Assembly: GCF_016863035.1 (NCBI RefSeq)
Contig: NZ_BOOC01000027.1
Span: forward strand, 62,001 to 126,000
DNA: 64,000 nt
Source of the DNA: Microbispora corallina
GTDB lineage: Bacteria; Actinomycetota; Actinomycetes; Streptosporangiales; Streptosporangiaceae
Direction of reading: 5' to 3'
Part shown: positions 1 to 8,307 of the stretch, one piece after another
Layout of the letters: every line of letters starts with the position of its first letter
Position numbering within the stretch: the first letter of the stretch is position 1
Translations under genes and position numbers: made by a program
The notes under the pieces: generated by a model
Database searches by the model: none
The model's input: the letters and a program-made list of their open reading frames with translations, nothing else
Told to the model about the DNA's origin: nothing

Positions 1-718
1 CCTCGAAGTCGGCCTTGAACTCGGTCTCGTAGACCTCGGCGAAGATGTCCTTGAACCGGCCGTCGTACGCCTTGAGGATCGTGTTCTTGGTCGACAGGTA
101 GACCGGGTAGCCGCGGCTGAGGCCGTACCGCATGGAGGCGCGGGCGAAGTCGCGGATCGACTCGTCGAGGTTGTACATCGCCAGCGCGACGCCGCTGCCC
201 GGGAAGTCGAACACGTTGAGCTCGATCGGCTCGCCGCCGTCCTTCGGGGTGAAGGTCATCGTCAGCGTGCCCTCGCCCGGCACCTTGAGGTCCGTGGCGC
301 GGTACTGGTCGCCGAACGCGTGACGGCCGACGACGATCGGCTTGGTCCAGCCGGGCACGAGCCGCGGCACGTTCGACATGATGATCGGCTCACGGAAGAT
401 CACACCGCCGAGGATGTTGCGGATCGTCCCGTTGGGGGACTTCCACATCTTCTTGAGGCCGAACTCCTCGACGCGCGCCTCGTCCGGGGTGATGGTGGCG
501 CACTTCACGCCGACGCCGTACTGCTTGATCGCGTTGGCCGCGTCGATGGTGACCTGGTCGTCCGTCGCGTCACGGTGCTCGATGCCGAGGTCGTAGTACT
601 TCAGGTCGACGTCGAGGTAGGGCAGGATCAGCTGGTCCTTGATGAACTGCCAGATGATCCGGGTCATCTCGTCGCCGTCGAGCTCGACGACCGGGCCCGC
701 TACCTTGATCTTGGGCAT
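1..718 (-). CDS. icd: NADP-dependent isocitrate dehydrogenase (N-terminal part; runs off the window)
   Basis: Oxidatively decarboxylates isocitrate to 2-oxoglutarate in the TCA cycle, in the cytoplasm. About 239 N-terminal residues are present, beginning [20 protein letters not shown]. The segments [32 protein letters not shown] and [17 protein letters not shown] are typical of the dimeric, eukaryote-like NADP-IDH family of about 405 residues, so the C-terminal 40 percent lies beyond position 1. The ATG at 718 follows an AAGGGG ribosome site at a somewhat long spacing. The upstream neighbour on the same strand is the DUF3017 gene, with 94 bp between them, so cotranscription is possible. Confidence 0.96.
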   Translation of the reverse strand, partial: MPKIKVAGPVVELDGDEMTRIIWQFIKDQLILPYLDVDLKYYDLGIEHRDATDDQVTIDAANAIKQYGVGVKCATITPDEARVEEFGLKKMWKSPNGTIRNILGGVIFREPIIMSNVPRLVPGWTKPIVVGRHAFGDQYRATDLKVPGEGTLTMTFTPKDGGEPIELNVFDFPGSGVALAMYNLDESIRDFARASMRYGLSRGYPVYLSTKNTILKAYDGRFKDIFAEVYETEFKADFE

Positions 719-812
719 GCGTGGGGTTCCCCTTCTGAACTAACTGGCCAGACAGTCCTTTTTGAGGCTCACTGGCCGTTGAGGCTATCGGACGGGCGTG
801 CCGCGCCCGTGA

Positions 813-1097
813 CTAGGTGTTGTGCAGGGGCAACAGCAGGAGGAGCGAGCCGAGCACCAGGAGGGCGCCCAGGCCGCCGAGGACGAGGGCGTCCATCCCC
901 CGGCTGCGGACCGCGAGCGCGCCGGCCCGCGCGTCCGCCGCCCTCAGCCTGACGAGGGCGCCGACGACGAGGGCGCAGCCCATGATCGTGGCCCCGGCCG
1001 GCGGCGGGGCCCCGAGCGCGATCGCGCACAGCCCGACGACCGCACCCGCCGCCACCAGCAGGTACGGTCCCCATGCCGTCTTCTCCGTCGTTTTCAC
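813..1097 (-). CDS. DUF3017 family small membrane protein
   Basis: A 94-residue protein with three hydrophobic segments, around residues 10-28, 35-50 and 70-92, and almost no soluble part. Size, topology and position in the folD/icd neighbourhood match the actinobacterial DUF3017 family, whose function is not known. The start is GTG at 1097 with only a weak upstream purine stretch. It sits 46 bp downstream of the citrate synthase stop and 94 bp upstream of icd, so all three could share a transcript. Family assignment is from topology and synteny, so moderately sure. Confidence 0.75.
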   Translation of the reverse strand: MKTTEKTAWGPYLLVAAGAVVGLCAIALGAPPPAGATIMGCALVVGALVRLRAADARAGALAVRSRGMDALVLGGLGALLVLGSLLLLLPLHNT

Positions 1098-1143
1098 ATT
1101 CTCGTCCCGCCGGCCGTTCCCGCCGGGCGCCGCCGCGCCGCGG

Positions 1144-2265
1144 TCACCGCTCGTCGACGGGCACCCACTTCTGGTCGCGCTCGCCGATGTACTCGCTGTC
1201 CGGGCGGATCAGGCGGTTGTCGGCGTGCTGCTCGATGACGTGCGCCGTCCACCCCGACATCCGGCTGACCGAGAACACCGGGGTGAACAGGTCGGTCGGG
1301 ATGCCGAGGTAGTGGTAGACGGTCGCGGCGTAGAAGTCCACGTTCGGGTACAGGCCCTTCTCCGCGAACACGACCTCCTCCATCTCCCGCGACATGCGGT
1401 AGAAGGTGTCGTCGCCGGAGGCCTCGCCGAGCTCCTGCGACATACGCCGCAGGTGCGTCGCGCGCGGGTCCTCCGTCTTGTAGACCCGGTGCCCGAAGCC
1501 CATGATCTTCTCGCCGGCCGCCAGTCTGTCCCGCACGGCCTGCGCCACGCCGTTCGGGTCCAGCGCTTCCAGCGTACGCATGACCTGCTCGTTCGCACCC
1601 CCATGGAGGGGGCCCTTGAGCGTGCCGATCGCGGCGACGATGGCCGAGTGCATGTCCGACAGCGTGGCGGCGCAGACGCGCGCGGCGAACGTCGAGGCGT
1701 TCATCGTGTGGTCGGCGTGGAGCACCAGGCAGGTGTCGAAGATCTCGATCTCGCGCCGGGACGGCGCGCGGCCGGTGATCTGCAGCAGGAAGTTCGCCGC
1801 GATGCTCAGCTCGGGATCGGGGTCCGGGACGGCGGAGCCGGTCCGTGCCGCGTGGTAGCGGGCGACCAGGATGGGCTGCTGCGCCGTGAGCCGCGCGGCC
1901 TTGCGCCGGTTGGCGTCCGGGGCGTTGGAGTCCTTGTCCGGGTCGTCGGCGCCGGCCAGGGAGACGAGCGTGCGCAGGGCCTCCATGGGCTCCTGCTTCT
2001 CGGCGATCTCGGGGATGTTGCTCTCGACGAGCGCGCCGAGGCTGCGGCCTCGCACCAGTTCGGCGCCGTACTCGGCCAGCTGCGCGCGATCGGGCAGCGT
2101 GCCGTGCTGGAGCAGGTGGGCGGTCTCTTCGAAGGTGGTGCGGCCGGCCAGGTCGTGGATGTCGTAGCCACGATAGAAGAGCCGACCGGCCTTGCCGTCG
2201 ATGTCGCTCAGCGCTGTGGACGCGGCGACGACATCGGCGAGGCCTTTGGTGGGCTTGTCCGCCAT
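1144..2265 (-). CDS. citA: citrate synthase (short, bacterial type II-like / CitA)
   Basis: Condenses acetyl-CoA (or, in some family members, propionyl-CoA) with oxaloacetate. The 373 residues match the short citrate synthase/2-methylcitrate synthase family. The catalytic signatures are visible: GPLHGGANE with the first His, GFGHRVYK with the second His, and the Asp of NVDFYAATVYH; the oxaloacetate Arg is in the C-terminal half. Start chosen at the ATG at 2265 (MADKPTKG) because GGAGG at 2274-2278 lies 8 bp upstream; the in-frame GTG at 2280 would overlap that ribosome site. Divergent from the FHA gene, sharing a 181-bp promoter region. No methylcitrate-cycle genes are nearby, so a TCA role is likelier. 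Confidence 0.93.
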   Translation of the reverse strand: MADKPTKGLADVVAASTALSDIDGKAGRLFYRGYDIHDLAGRTTFEETAHLLQHGTLPDRAQLAEYGAELVRGRSLGALVESNIPEIAEKQEPMEALRTLVSLAGADDPDKDSNAPDANRRKAARLTAQQPILVARYHAARTGSAVPDPDPELSIAANFLLQITGRAPSRREIEIFDTCLVLHADHTMNASTFAARVCAATLSDMHSAIVAAIGTLKGPLHGGANEQVMRTLEALDPNGVAQAVRDRLAAGEKIMGFGHRVYKTEDPRATHLRRMSQELGEASGDDTFYRMSREMEEVVFAEKGLYPNVDFYAATVYHYLGIPTDLFTPVFSVSRMSGWTAHVIEQHADNRLIRPDSEYIGERDQKWVPVDER

Positions 2266-2446
2266 AAGTGTTTCCTCCACTTATCTACGCCCGAAGTCTA
2301 CCCGTGAGCAGGTAAAGCGCTCCGCAAAGGTCCAGACCAATTTCAGGAAGGATTCTGCTTATGGCAAAGGCGATTCCCCATCGCCACGTGTGGGTAAGCC
2401 GGACGTGTAGCGAAAGTAACGGCGGGCTACCTGGGGAGGAACTGCC

Positions 2447-3112
2447 GTGGAGGGGCCGTTCATTCGGATCGAGGACAGCGGCGAGGTCGTGCCGCTGCGC
2501 CCCGATGTCACCACGATCGGTCGTGGCCGAGGCGTGGACATCCGGCTGACGGATCCGAGCGTGTCACGGCTGCACGCCGAATTCGTCCGTAGAGGGCCCT
2601 ACCTGTACGTCGTGGACCTGGGCCTGTCCCGCAACGGCACCCGCGTGAACGGCAGGCCGATCGCCAGGAGGGTGCTGGACGACGGCGACGTCGTCTCCTT
2701 CGGAGCCGCCCGGGCGAGGGTGGGCGGGATCCCCCGCGAGGACTTCACCCCCGAGGTCGAGCTGCGCCGGGCCGCCGCGCCCGAGCTCACCCGCCGCGAG
2801 GTCGACGTGCTGACCTCGCTGTGCCGGCCCGCCCTGTCCGACGAGGCCTTCGTGGCCCCGGCCACGGCCCGGGAGATCGCCGACGACCTCGTCGTCACCG
2901 AGGCGGCGGTCAAGCAGCACCTGCTGCGGCTGTACCAGAAGTTCCGGATCCCCGAGGGGACCAACCGCCGCACCCGGCTCGCCAACGAGGTCGTCGCCCT
3001 CGGCCTCGTGCGTCCGACCCCGGTGGTGCCTCCGCAGCGGGCGACGGGTCCGGCCGAGCCCGAGCAGCCGCAGGCCCAGCCCCGCACGCCCGCGGGGCGC
3101 CGCGCGTCCTGA
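2447..3112 (+). CDS. FHA domain protein with LuxR-like helix-turn-helix
   Basis: 221 residues. An N-terminal forkhead-associated phosphothreonine-binding domain spans about residues 8-95, with GRG at about 26-28, SRLHAEF and the loop SRNGTRVNGR. A winged or LuxR-like DNA-binding segment follows at about 112-192 (ELTRREVDVLTSL ... TEAAVKQHLLRLYQKF). The last 30 residues are Pro/Gln-rich. Such proteins are thought to be read out by Ser/Thr kinases and then act on transcription; this is inference. Starts at GTG 2447 with GGGGAGGA ending 6 bp before it. Transcribed away from citA, but no functional link to it is apparent. Confidence 0.85.
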   Translation: MEGPFIRIEDSGEVVPLRPDVTTIGRGRGVDIRLTDPSVSRLHAEFVRRGPYLYVVDLGLSRNGTRVNGRPIARRVLDDGDVVSFGAARARVGGIPREDFTPEVELRRAAAPELTRREVDVLTSLCRPALSDEAFVAPATAREIADDLVVTEAAVKQHLLRLYQKFRIPEGTNRRTRLANEVVALGLVRPTPVVPPQRATGPAEPEQPQAQPRTPAGRRAS

Positions 3113-3182
3113 CGCTCACGTCACGCGGCGGTGAGCGCGCGCTGACCCGGTGCTCGGGGCCGTCCGCGGCGCGGTCCGCGGC

Positions 3183-3358
3183 GCCCGGATCCGGCGCGGT
3201 CGAGCCCGCGGCTCACCTGTCCGGCGCGGTCCTCGTGGCCCGGATCTCCGTGCGCGGTCGAGCCCGCGGCTCACCTGTCCGGCGCGGTCTCCGGCGGCGC
3301 GGATCTCCGTGCGCGGTCGAGCCCGCGGCTCACCTGTCCGGCGCGGTCTCCGGCGGCG
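3183..3358. repeat. three tandem direct repeats, 58-59 bp period
   Basis: The 37-bp core beginning CGCGGTCGAGCCCGCGGC occurs at 3195-3231, 3253-3289 and 3312-3348. Copies two and three are identical over 59 bp (3241-3299 and 3300-3358). The block fills the gap between the FHA gene and the readthrough end of the mprF-like gene. There are no unique spacers, so it is a minisatellite, not a CRISPR. Confidence 0.9.
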
Positions 3359-5447
3359 CGCCGTGATCCGGATGCTCTCCGTCGGCCACCTCCGCGTCGC
3401 GGACCGGTACGCCCGGTGCGCCGGCCGGGTCGGCGGCTTCGCGGTCGCCGGCGTCACCCACACCGCCGCGAAGGCCGTCGAGCTCGCCCGGCGGCTGCGG
3501 GCCCACGCGCGCCTCCACCGCCGCCTTGGCGGCGGCTCGCCGCCGGGCCCGGCGGAGGTCGACCGCGCCGTGCGGACGCTTCACAAGGGGGACCGGCTCG
3601 ACGCCGCCGTCCGGAAGGGAGTGGACGACCGGGTCACCGTGGGGCCCGGGTACGGCACCGTCGGCCGGCCCGAGCACCTCCGCCGCCGCCCGGCGCCGCC
3701 GCAGCAGCGCGCCGCAGCGGCGCAGGAAGCCCGGGCGCGGCAGGCCCAGCGTGAGGAACGCCTCCGCCTGGAGCGCCGAGACGCCGATGCGCGGCAGGTC
3801 CCTGGCGGTCGGGTACACGAGGAACCGCGGCTCCCAGTACGGCCGGAACTTGGCGTTGAACTTGTACAGCGACTCGATCTGGAACCACCGCGACAGGAAC
3901 ACGAGGACGCCGCGCCAGGCGCGCAGCACCGGCCCCGCGCCCAGCCGCTCGCCCCTGGCGAGGGTGGAGCGGAACATGGCGAAGTTGAGCGAGACCCGCC
4001 GCACCCCGAACTCGGGCGCCGCCTGGAGCGCCTTGACGATCAGGAGCTCGTTGAGGCCCGGGTCGGCCTGCCGGTCCCGGCGCATGAGGTCGAGCGAGAT
4101 CCCGTCCGGCCCCCAGGGGACGAAGTGCAGGATCGCGCGGATGTCGCCGCCCGGCGCCGAGCCCTCCTCGCACTCCTTGTGCGCGGTAGCCACCAGGCAG
4201 TCGCCGTCCGCGGGGTCGCCGAACCGGCCCAGCGCCATCGAGAAGCCGCGCTCGGTCTCCGTCCCCCGCCAGAAGTCGGCGGCGCCGCGGATGCGCTCCG
4301 TCTCGGCCTCGGTGAGGTCGCCCACCCGCCGTACGCGGCAGGTGTAGCCGAGCCGCTCGACCCGGTTGACCATCTGCCGGACGTTGCGCATGGCCCGGCC
4401 TTCCAGCGTGAAGTCGGCCACCTCGACGATGGCCTCGTCGCCGAGTTCCAGGGCGTCGAGGCCGCCCTCGCGGGTCCAGACCTCGCCGCCGGTCTCGCTG
4501 CACCCGATGACCGCCGGCACCCAGGCGTGCCTCCCCGCCTCGTCCAGGAACCGGCGGATGGCCCCCGGCCACGCCTCGACGTCGCCGACCGGGTCGCCGC
4601 TGGCCAGCATCACCCCGGCGACCACGCGGTAGCCGATGGCGGCCTTCCCTGTCGGGGAGAAGATCACGCTCTTGTCGCGGCGCAGGGCGAAGTAGCCGAG
4701 GGAGTCCTGGCAGCCGTACCGGCCGATGAGGGCGCGCAGCCGCTCCTCGTCGCCGGGCGTGAGCGCGGCGGCCGGTCGCTCGGGGCGCAGCACGAGGTAG
4801 ATCGTCGTGACGGCGGTGAGCGCGCCGAGCCCCGCCAGCGAGAAGTACACGAGGTCGCCGGAGCGCTCGGAGGTGAAGGTGACCGGCCCTTCGAGGCCGA
4901 ACAGCCCGAGGACGACGTGCTGCAACTGGTCGCTCAGGCCGGGCCTGCCGATCTCCGTACGGGCCCGCGAGGCCACCAGCGTCCACCCGATCAGCAGGTC
5001 GAAGGCGCCGAGGGCGAGGAACATCCCCAGGGCGCGCCAGCGCGACCGGGGGTCGGACAGCGCGTAGAACTCTCGCCGGTTGGCCACGAGGACCGCGAAC
5101 AGCCCCAGGCTGACGGCCGCGGCGATGGGGTGCCGATGGAGCGCCTCGACCGCGGCGCCCACGGGCAGCAGCACGACCACGGCGCGCCACGCCCGCACCT
5201 TCCTCCGGCGGAGGGCGTGGGCCAGCATGATGAGCAGGATGCCGACGAGCAGCGTGGCGGACTCCGCCAGGGTGGTGACGCTGCCGGGCAGGACGCTCGC
5301 GATCTCGCTGATCCGGCTCTCCCGGAAATGCGGGACCACGGCTTTGACAATGTCGAGAATACCGATCAGCAGCGCCGCGGTTCCCGCCGCCGCGGGTACC
5401 CACGGCCGGGAGACGGCGCCCCGCGGAATGCGTGTCTGACGGCTCAC
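3330..5447 (-). CDS. MprF-like phosphatidylglycerol lysyl/aminoacyl transferase (DUF2156), abnormal C-terminus
   Basis: Membrane enzyme of the family that adds an aminoacyl group from aminoacyl-tRNA to phosphatidylglycerol, lowering the surface negative charge. Six hydrophobic segments occupy about residues 15-230. The cytoplasmic DUF2156 catalytic domain follows, with RRDKSVIFSPTGKAAIGYRV, DFTLEGRAMRNVRQMVNRVE and FNAKFRPYWEPRFLVYP. Homology appears to end near PRPGFLRRCGALLRRR (about 3690). The last 120 residues, down to the stop at 3330, are Gly/Pro/Arg-rich and look like antisense of other coding DNA, so the native stop was probably lost. Start uncertain: GTG at 5447 or 5459, neither with a ribosome site. 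Divergent from a membrane esterase. Confidence 0.85.
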   Translation of the reverse strand: MSRQTRIPRGAVSRPWVPAAAGTAALLIGILDIVKAVVPHFRESRISEIASVLPGSVTTLAESATLLVGILLIMLAHALRRRKVRAWRAVVVLLPVGAAVEALHRHPIAAAVSLGLFAVLVANRREFYALSDPRSRWRALGMFLALGAFDLLIGWTLVASRARTEIGRPGLSDQLQHVVLGLFGLEGPVTFTSERSGDLVYFSLAGLGALTAVTTIYLVLRPERPAAALTPGDEERLRALIGRYGCQDSLGYFALRRDKSVIFSPTGKAAIGYRVVAGVMLASGDPVGDVEAWPGAIRRFLDEAGRHAWVPAVIGCSETGGEVWTREGGLDALELGDEAIVEVADFTLEGRAMRNVRQMVNRVERLGYTCRVRRVGDLTEAETERIRGAADFWRGTETERGFSMALGRFGDPADGDCLVATAHKECEEGSAPGGDIRAILHFVPWGPDGISLDLMRRDRQADPGLNELLIVKALQAAPEFGVRRVSLNFAMFRSTLARGERLGAGPVLRAWRGVLVFLSRWFQIESLYKFNAKFRPYWEPRFLVYPTARDLPRIGVSALQAEAFLTLGLPRPGFLRRCGALLRRRRAAAEVLGPADGAVPGPHGDPVVHSLPDGGVEPVPLVKRPHGAVDLRRARRRAAAKAAVEARVGPQPPGELDGLRGGVGDAGDREAADPAGAPGVPVRDAEVADGEHPDHGAPPETAPDR
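3372..3668 (+). pseudogene. possible plus-strand gene remnant fused tail-to-tail into the mprF-like gene
   Basis: From the ATG at 3372 the plus-strand frame shows a strong coding pattern for about 99 codons: only three codons do not end in G or C, while first and second positions are clearly less GC-rich. The product begins MLSVGHLRVADRYARCAGRV and contains ELARRLRAHARLHRRL and AVRKGVDDRVTVGPGYGTVG. I do not recognise it. After about 3670 the coding signal switches to the minus strand, although the plus frame stays open by chance. It is best read as the 5' part of a gene truncated by a rearrangement that also removed the mprF stop. Confidence 0.4.
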
Positions 5448-5574
5448 GGAACGACACACTAAATGGTGAAAATGGCGCCGGGGAGGGCCCTTCGACAAGC
5501 TTAACCCTGCCCTTACCTGCGGAGAGTACCTTTGCATGGGCCGGCGGTCCGGGGGACGTCAGGGAGAGTCAGGA

Positions 5575-6927
5575 GTGGACCTCACAGCGACAAAAGTTCA
5601 GGCGCTTTTCGCCGTAATCGCCATAGCGGCCTTCGCCGCGACTGTGTGGTTGTGGCCGAGATTGAGCCGTCCGACCGTCGGCGCGATCGCCGCGCGAATC
5701 GGCGTGCTCCTGCTGGATCAGGTTCTTCTGCTGACCGCGATAGGCGTCGTGATCAATGCGTACTTCGGGTTCTACGGCTCGTGGGGCGATCTGTTCGGCA
5801 CGGACGACACCGCCGCCCCGCCGATCACCATGGGCGGCGCGATCGTGGCGGCCGGCCCGTCGTCCCCGATCCGCGTGCTCGGCAGCAAGCCGGTCTTCGT
5901 CGACAAGCCGAGGCCGGGCACGAAGGGCGGCCGGATCGAGCAGGTCGTGATCAAGGGCGCCCGGACGGGGATCAGCTCGCCCGCCTACGTCTACCTGCCG
6001 CCGCAGTACTTCGACAAGAAGTACGCCACCCGGCGGTTCCCGGTGATCCTCGCGCTGACCGGGTACCCGGGGGACGCGCTCAACCTGATCACCCGGCTCG
6101 ACCTGCCGTCCATCGCGGCCGAGTCGATCCTCGCCCACCAGATCCCACCGACGATCATGGTGCTGATGCGTCCCACCGTGGTGCCGCCGCGCGACACCGA
6201 GTGCCAGGACGTGCCGGGAGGGCCGCAGGCGGAGACGTTCTTCACCGCTGACCTGCGGCAGGCGATGGAGGCCGGGTTCCGGGTGGGCACGGAGGCCGCC
6301 AACTGGGGCGTGCTCGGCGGCTCGACCGGCGGATACTGCGCGCTGAAGATGAGCATGCGCCACCCCGAGGCGTTCTCGGCGGCCGTGTCGCTGTCCGGGT
6401 ACTTCCACGCCCTCGTCGACATGACGACCGGCGACCTGTTCGGCGGCAGCAGTGCCCTGCAGAACGAGAACGACCTCATGTGGCGGCTGGCCCACCTGCC
6501 CAGCCCGCCGATCTCCGTCCTGGTGACCACCAGCAGGCACGGCGAGGCCGACTACGCGAGCACCGAGAAGTTCCTGGCCGCCGTGAAGCCGCCGATGCAG
6601 GCGGCGTCGCTGATCCTGCCGAGCGGGGGCCACAACTTCGCCACCTGGGAGCGGGAGCTGCCGCAGGCCCTGCCGTGGCTCGCCCAGCAGTTGCACGCCC
6701 CGCCCCAGGTCACGGCGCCGAATGCGGCAGCCGCCGCCGCGCGTCCCAGCCCGACGGCCGGCGCGCACCCGCAGGCGACCATCGCCGCCGCGCCTCCGAA
6801 GCCCACGGCCACCCCGCACCCGCGCCCGACGGCCGGCACGCACACGCACCGGACCGTCGCCGCGGCGCGCGCCCGCCGTACCGCACATGCCGGCCGTCAC
6901 ACGGCCCGCAGGCGGCACAAGAAGTAA
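5575..6927 (+). CDS. membrane-anchored alpha/beta-hydrolase (esterase D / PF00756-like) with basic tail
   Basis: 450 residues from GTG 5575, preceded by AGGGAG at 8 bp. Two N-terminal hydrophobic segments (about residues 8-25 and 40-65) anchor an extracytoplasmic alpha/beta-hydrolase of the esterase family. Nucleophile Ser250 lies in GGSTGGY and the likely catalytic His353 in SGGHNFATWE; AYVYLPPQYF and FPVILALTGYPGD are typical of the fold. The last 60 residues are low-complexity Ala/Pro/Thr turning into His/Arg/Lys (ARARRTAHAGRHTARRRHKK). Divergent from the MprF-like gene across a 127-bp gap, suggesting action on aminoacyl-phospholipids or other envelope esters (inference). Its stop is 12 bp from the convergent folD stop. 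Confidence 0.85.
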   Translation: MDLTATKVQALFAVIAIAAFAATVWLWPRLSRPTVGAIAARIGVLLLDQVLLLTAIGVVINAYFGFYGSWGDLFGTDDTAAPPITMGGAIVAAGPSSPIRVLGSKPVFVDKPRPGTKGGRIEQVVIKGARTGISSPAYVYLPPQYFDKKYATRRFPVILALTGYPGDALNLITRLDLPSIAAESILAHQIPPTIMVLMRPTVVPPRDTECQDVPGGPQAETFFTADLRQAMEAGFRVGTEAANWGVLGGSTGGYCALKMSMRHPEAFSAAVSLSGYFHALVDMTTGDLFGGSSALQNENDLMWRLAHLPSPPISVLVTTSRHGEADYASTEKFLAAVKPPMQAASLILPSGGHNFATWERELPQALPWLAQQLHAPPQVTAPNAAAAAARPSPTAGAHPQATIAAAPPKPTATPHPRPTAGTHTHRTVAAARARRTAHAGRHTARRRHKK

Positions 6928-6939
6928 GAGCCGGACGGG

Positions 6940-7785
6940 TCAGCGGCGCTCGGCGGCCTCGACGACGTTGGCCAGCAGCATCGCCCGCGTCATCGGCCCG
7001 ACCCCGCCCGGGTTGGGGGCCACGAACCCCGCCACCTCGCGGACGTCGGGGGCGACGTCCCCGGCCAGCTTGCCGTCCACCCGGGAGACCCCAACGTCGA
7101 GCACGGCGGCGCCGGGCTTGACCATGTCGGCCGTCACCAGGTTGGGCACGCCCGCCGCGGCGACCACGATGTCGGCCCGGCGCACGTGGGACGCGAGATC
7201 CTGCGTCCCGGTGTGGCACAGCGTCACTGTGGCGTTCTCGGAGCGGCGGGTGAGCAGCAGGCCCAGCGGGCGGCCCACCGTGATGCCCCGCCCGATCACG
7301 ACGACCTCGGCGCCCTTGATCGGCACGCCGTACTCCTGCAGGAGGACCACGATGCCGTGCGGCGTGCAGGGCAGGGGGGCGTCGACCATGTGCACGAGCC
7401 TGCCGAGGTTGACCGGGTGCAGCCCGTCGGCGTCCTTGCCCGGGTCGACCCGCTCGATCAGCGCCTGGGTGTCGAGGTGGCCGGGCAGCGGAAGCTGGAT
7501 CAGGTAGCCGGTGCACGCCGGATCGGCGTTGAGCTCGTCGACCGCGGCCTCGACGTCGGCCTGCGTCGCGTCGCCGGGAAGATCCTTGCGGATCGAGGCG
7601 ATGCCCACCTCGGCGCAGTCCCGGTGCTTGCCGGCGACGTAGATCTGGCTGCCCGGGTCGTCGCCGACCAGGACCGTGCCCAGACCGGGGGTGATCCCCC
7701 TGGCGGACAGCGCCTTGACGCGCTCCGCCAGCTCTGCCTTGATCTTCGCCGCGGTCGCCTTGCCGTCGAGAATCTGCGCGCTCAT
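6940..7785 (-). CDS. folD: bifunctional methylenetetrahydrofolate dehydrogenase / cyclohydrolase
   Basis: Interconverts 5,10-methylene-, 5,10-methenyl- and 10-formyl-tetrahydrofolate, supplying the formyl donor used by PurN and PurH encoded 6 kb away. 281 residues, the normal length. Signatures: [20 protein letters not shown] with the catalytic Lys, [41 protein letters not shown] for NADP binding and [14 protein letters not shown] near the end. Start set at ATG 7785 ([13 protein letters not shown]), with AGGA at 9 bp; an in-frame ATG at 7803 has a ribosome site touching it and looks less suitable. The next gene on the strand, a 56-residue membrane protein, ends 43 bp upstream. Confidence 0.96.
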   Translation of the reverse strand: MSAQILDGKATAAKIKAELAERVKALSARGITPGLGTVLVGDDPGSQIYVAGKHRDCAEVGIASIRKDLPGDATQADVEAAVDELNADPACTGYLIQLPLPGHLDTQALIERVDPGKDADGLHPVNLGRLVHMVDAPLPCTPHGIVVLLQEYGVPIKGAEVVVIGRGITVGRPLGLLLTRRSENATVTLCHTGTQDLASHVRRADIVVAAAGVPNLVTADMVKPGAAVLDVGVSRVDGKLAGDVAPDVREVAGFVAPNPGGVGPMTRAMLLANVVEAAERR

Positions 7786-7828
7786 GGCTCCCAATCCTGC
7801 CATGCTCCCCGAAAGCCCCTGTCAGCCC

Positions 7829-7999
7829 CTAGTTTCCGCTCTCACGGCGCTCGATGATGCGCCGCGTGAACGGGATGAACTCGACGACGCGCCAGCCGAA
7901 GTAGGCGGACAGGACGGCGATCGGGAGCAGCAGGATGGGGCTGCTCCGCAGCTCGTCCAGCAGCGCGTAGGAGTTCACGAACATGTCGAGCAGGGGCAT
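7829..7999 (-). CDS. 56-residue single-pass membrane protein, unknown function
   Basis: Short gene with near-uniform G/C third positions and a GGAG ribosome site 7 bp before the ATG at 7999. The product begins MPLLDMFVNSYALLDELRSS, has one membrane helix (about residues 21-40, PILLLPIAVLSAYFGWRVVE) and ends in a basic tail (TRRIIERRESGN). It probably belongs to the folD transcript, being 43 bp upstream of it. An iron-box-like sequence lies 27 bp upstream of the start. I do not recognise a family; codon usage is the main reason for calling it real. Confidence 0.75.
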   Translation of the reverse strand: MPLLDMFVNSYALLDELRSSPILLLPIAVLSAYFGWRVVEFIPFTRRIIERRESGN

Positions 8000-8307
8000 G
8001 AAAGTGCTCCGAGCGGGTAGTGGGGTAGGTTCGCCTCAGGCTAACGGCCGGGTCCCGGTGCTCGGGCCGTTTCGCCCAGAATGCGCCTCCCATCCCATAC
8101 GGCTCCGCGTCGGGGACGCGACTGTGTGGACGTGGCCGCGCGGACGCGGCGACGCCTCCGTGACCAGGGAGAAGCCGCCACGCGCGGGCGGCGCCGAGGG
8201 GCGGCCGTTCCGCAAGTGGTGAGAGAGATGTGGCCCCTTGGACATGCCGCGCCCCCGCACGGCGGCGGGCCGTACGGGGGCGTCGAGCGGCGCGGGCCCA
8301 GGTTCAC
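8000..8307. other. 308-bp gap without a convincing gene
   Basis: Between the 56-residue gene and the DUF5134 fragment. It holds the promoter side of the 56-residue gene, an iron-box-like sequence (8026-8045) and a 20-bp sequence at 8142-8161 that recurs with three mismatches at 8516-8535. Open frames cross it but none shows consistent coding bias. It may be eroded coding sequence from the missing part of the DUF5134 gene. Confidence 0.5.
8026..8045. promoter_or_regulatory. weak iron-box-like (IdeR/DmdR) operator candidate
   Basis: TAGGTTCGCCTCAGGCTAAC partly matches the actinobacterial iron-box pattern TTAGGTTAGGCTCACCTAA, with AGGTT and GGCTAA half-sites but one extra base between them. It lies 27 bp upstream of the ATG at 7999. 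The symmetry is imperfect and nothing in the downstream genes is iron-related, so this is tentative. Confidence 0.25.

Noticed and set aside
742-775. Repeated ACTGGCC elements upstream of icd as an operator
   Set aside because: Two short copies with no consistent symmetry; not distinguishable from chance in this GC-rich sequence.
3183-3358. CRISPR array
   Set aside because: Repeats are directly adjacent with no unique spacers, and there are no cas genes. The 31-bp repeats at 26355-26502 were rejected for the same reason.
3150-5462. A 770-codon plus-strand frame across the mprF-like gene
   Set aside because: Only the first part after 3372 shows coding bias; beyond about 3700 it is antisense to DUF2156 motifs. 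Kept only as a 3372-3668 remnant.
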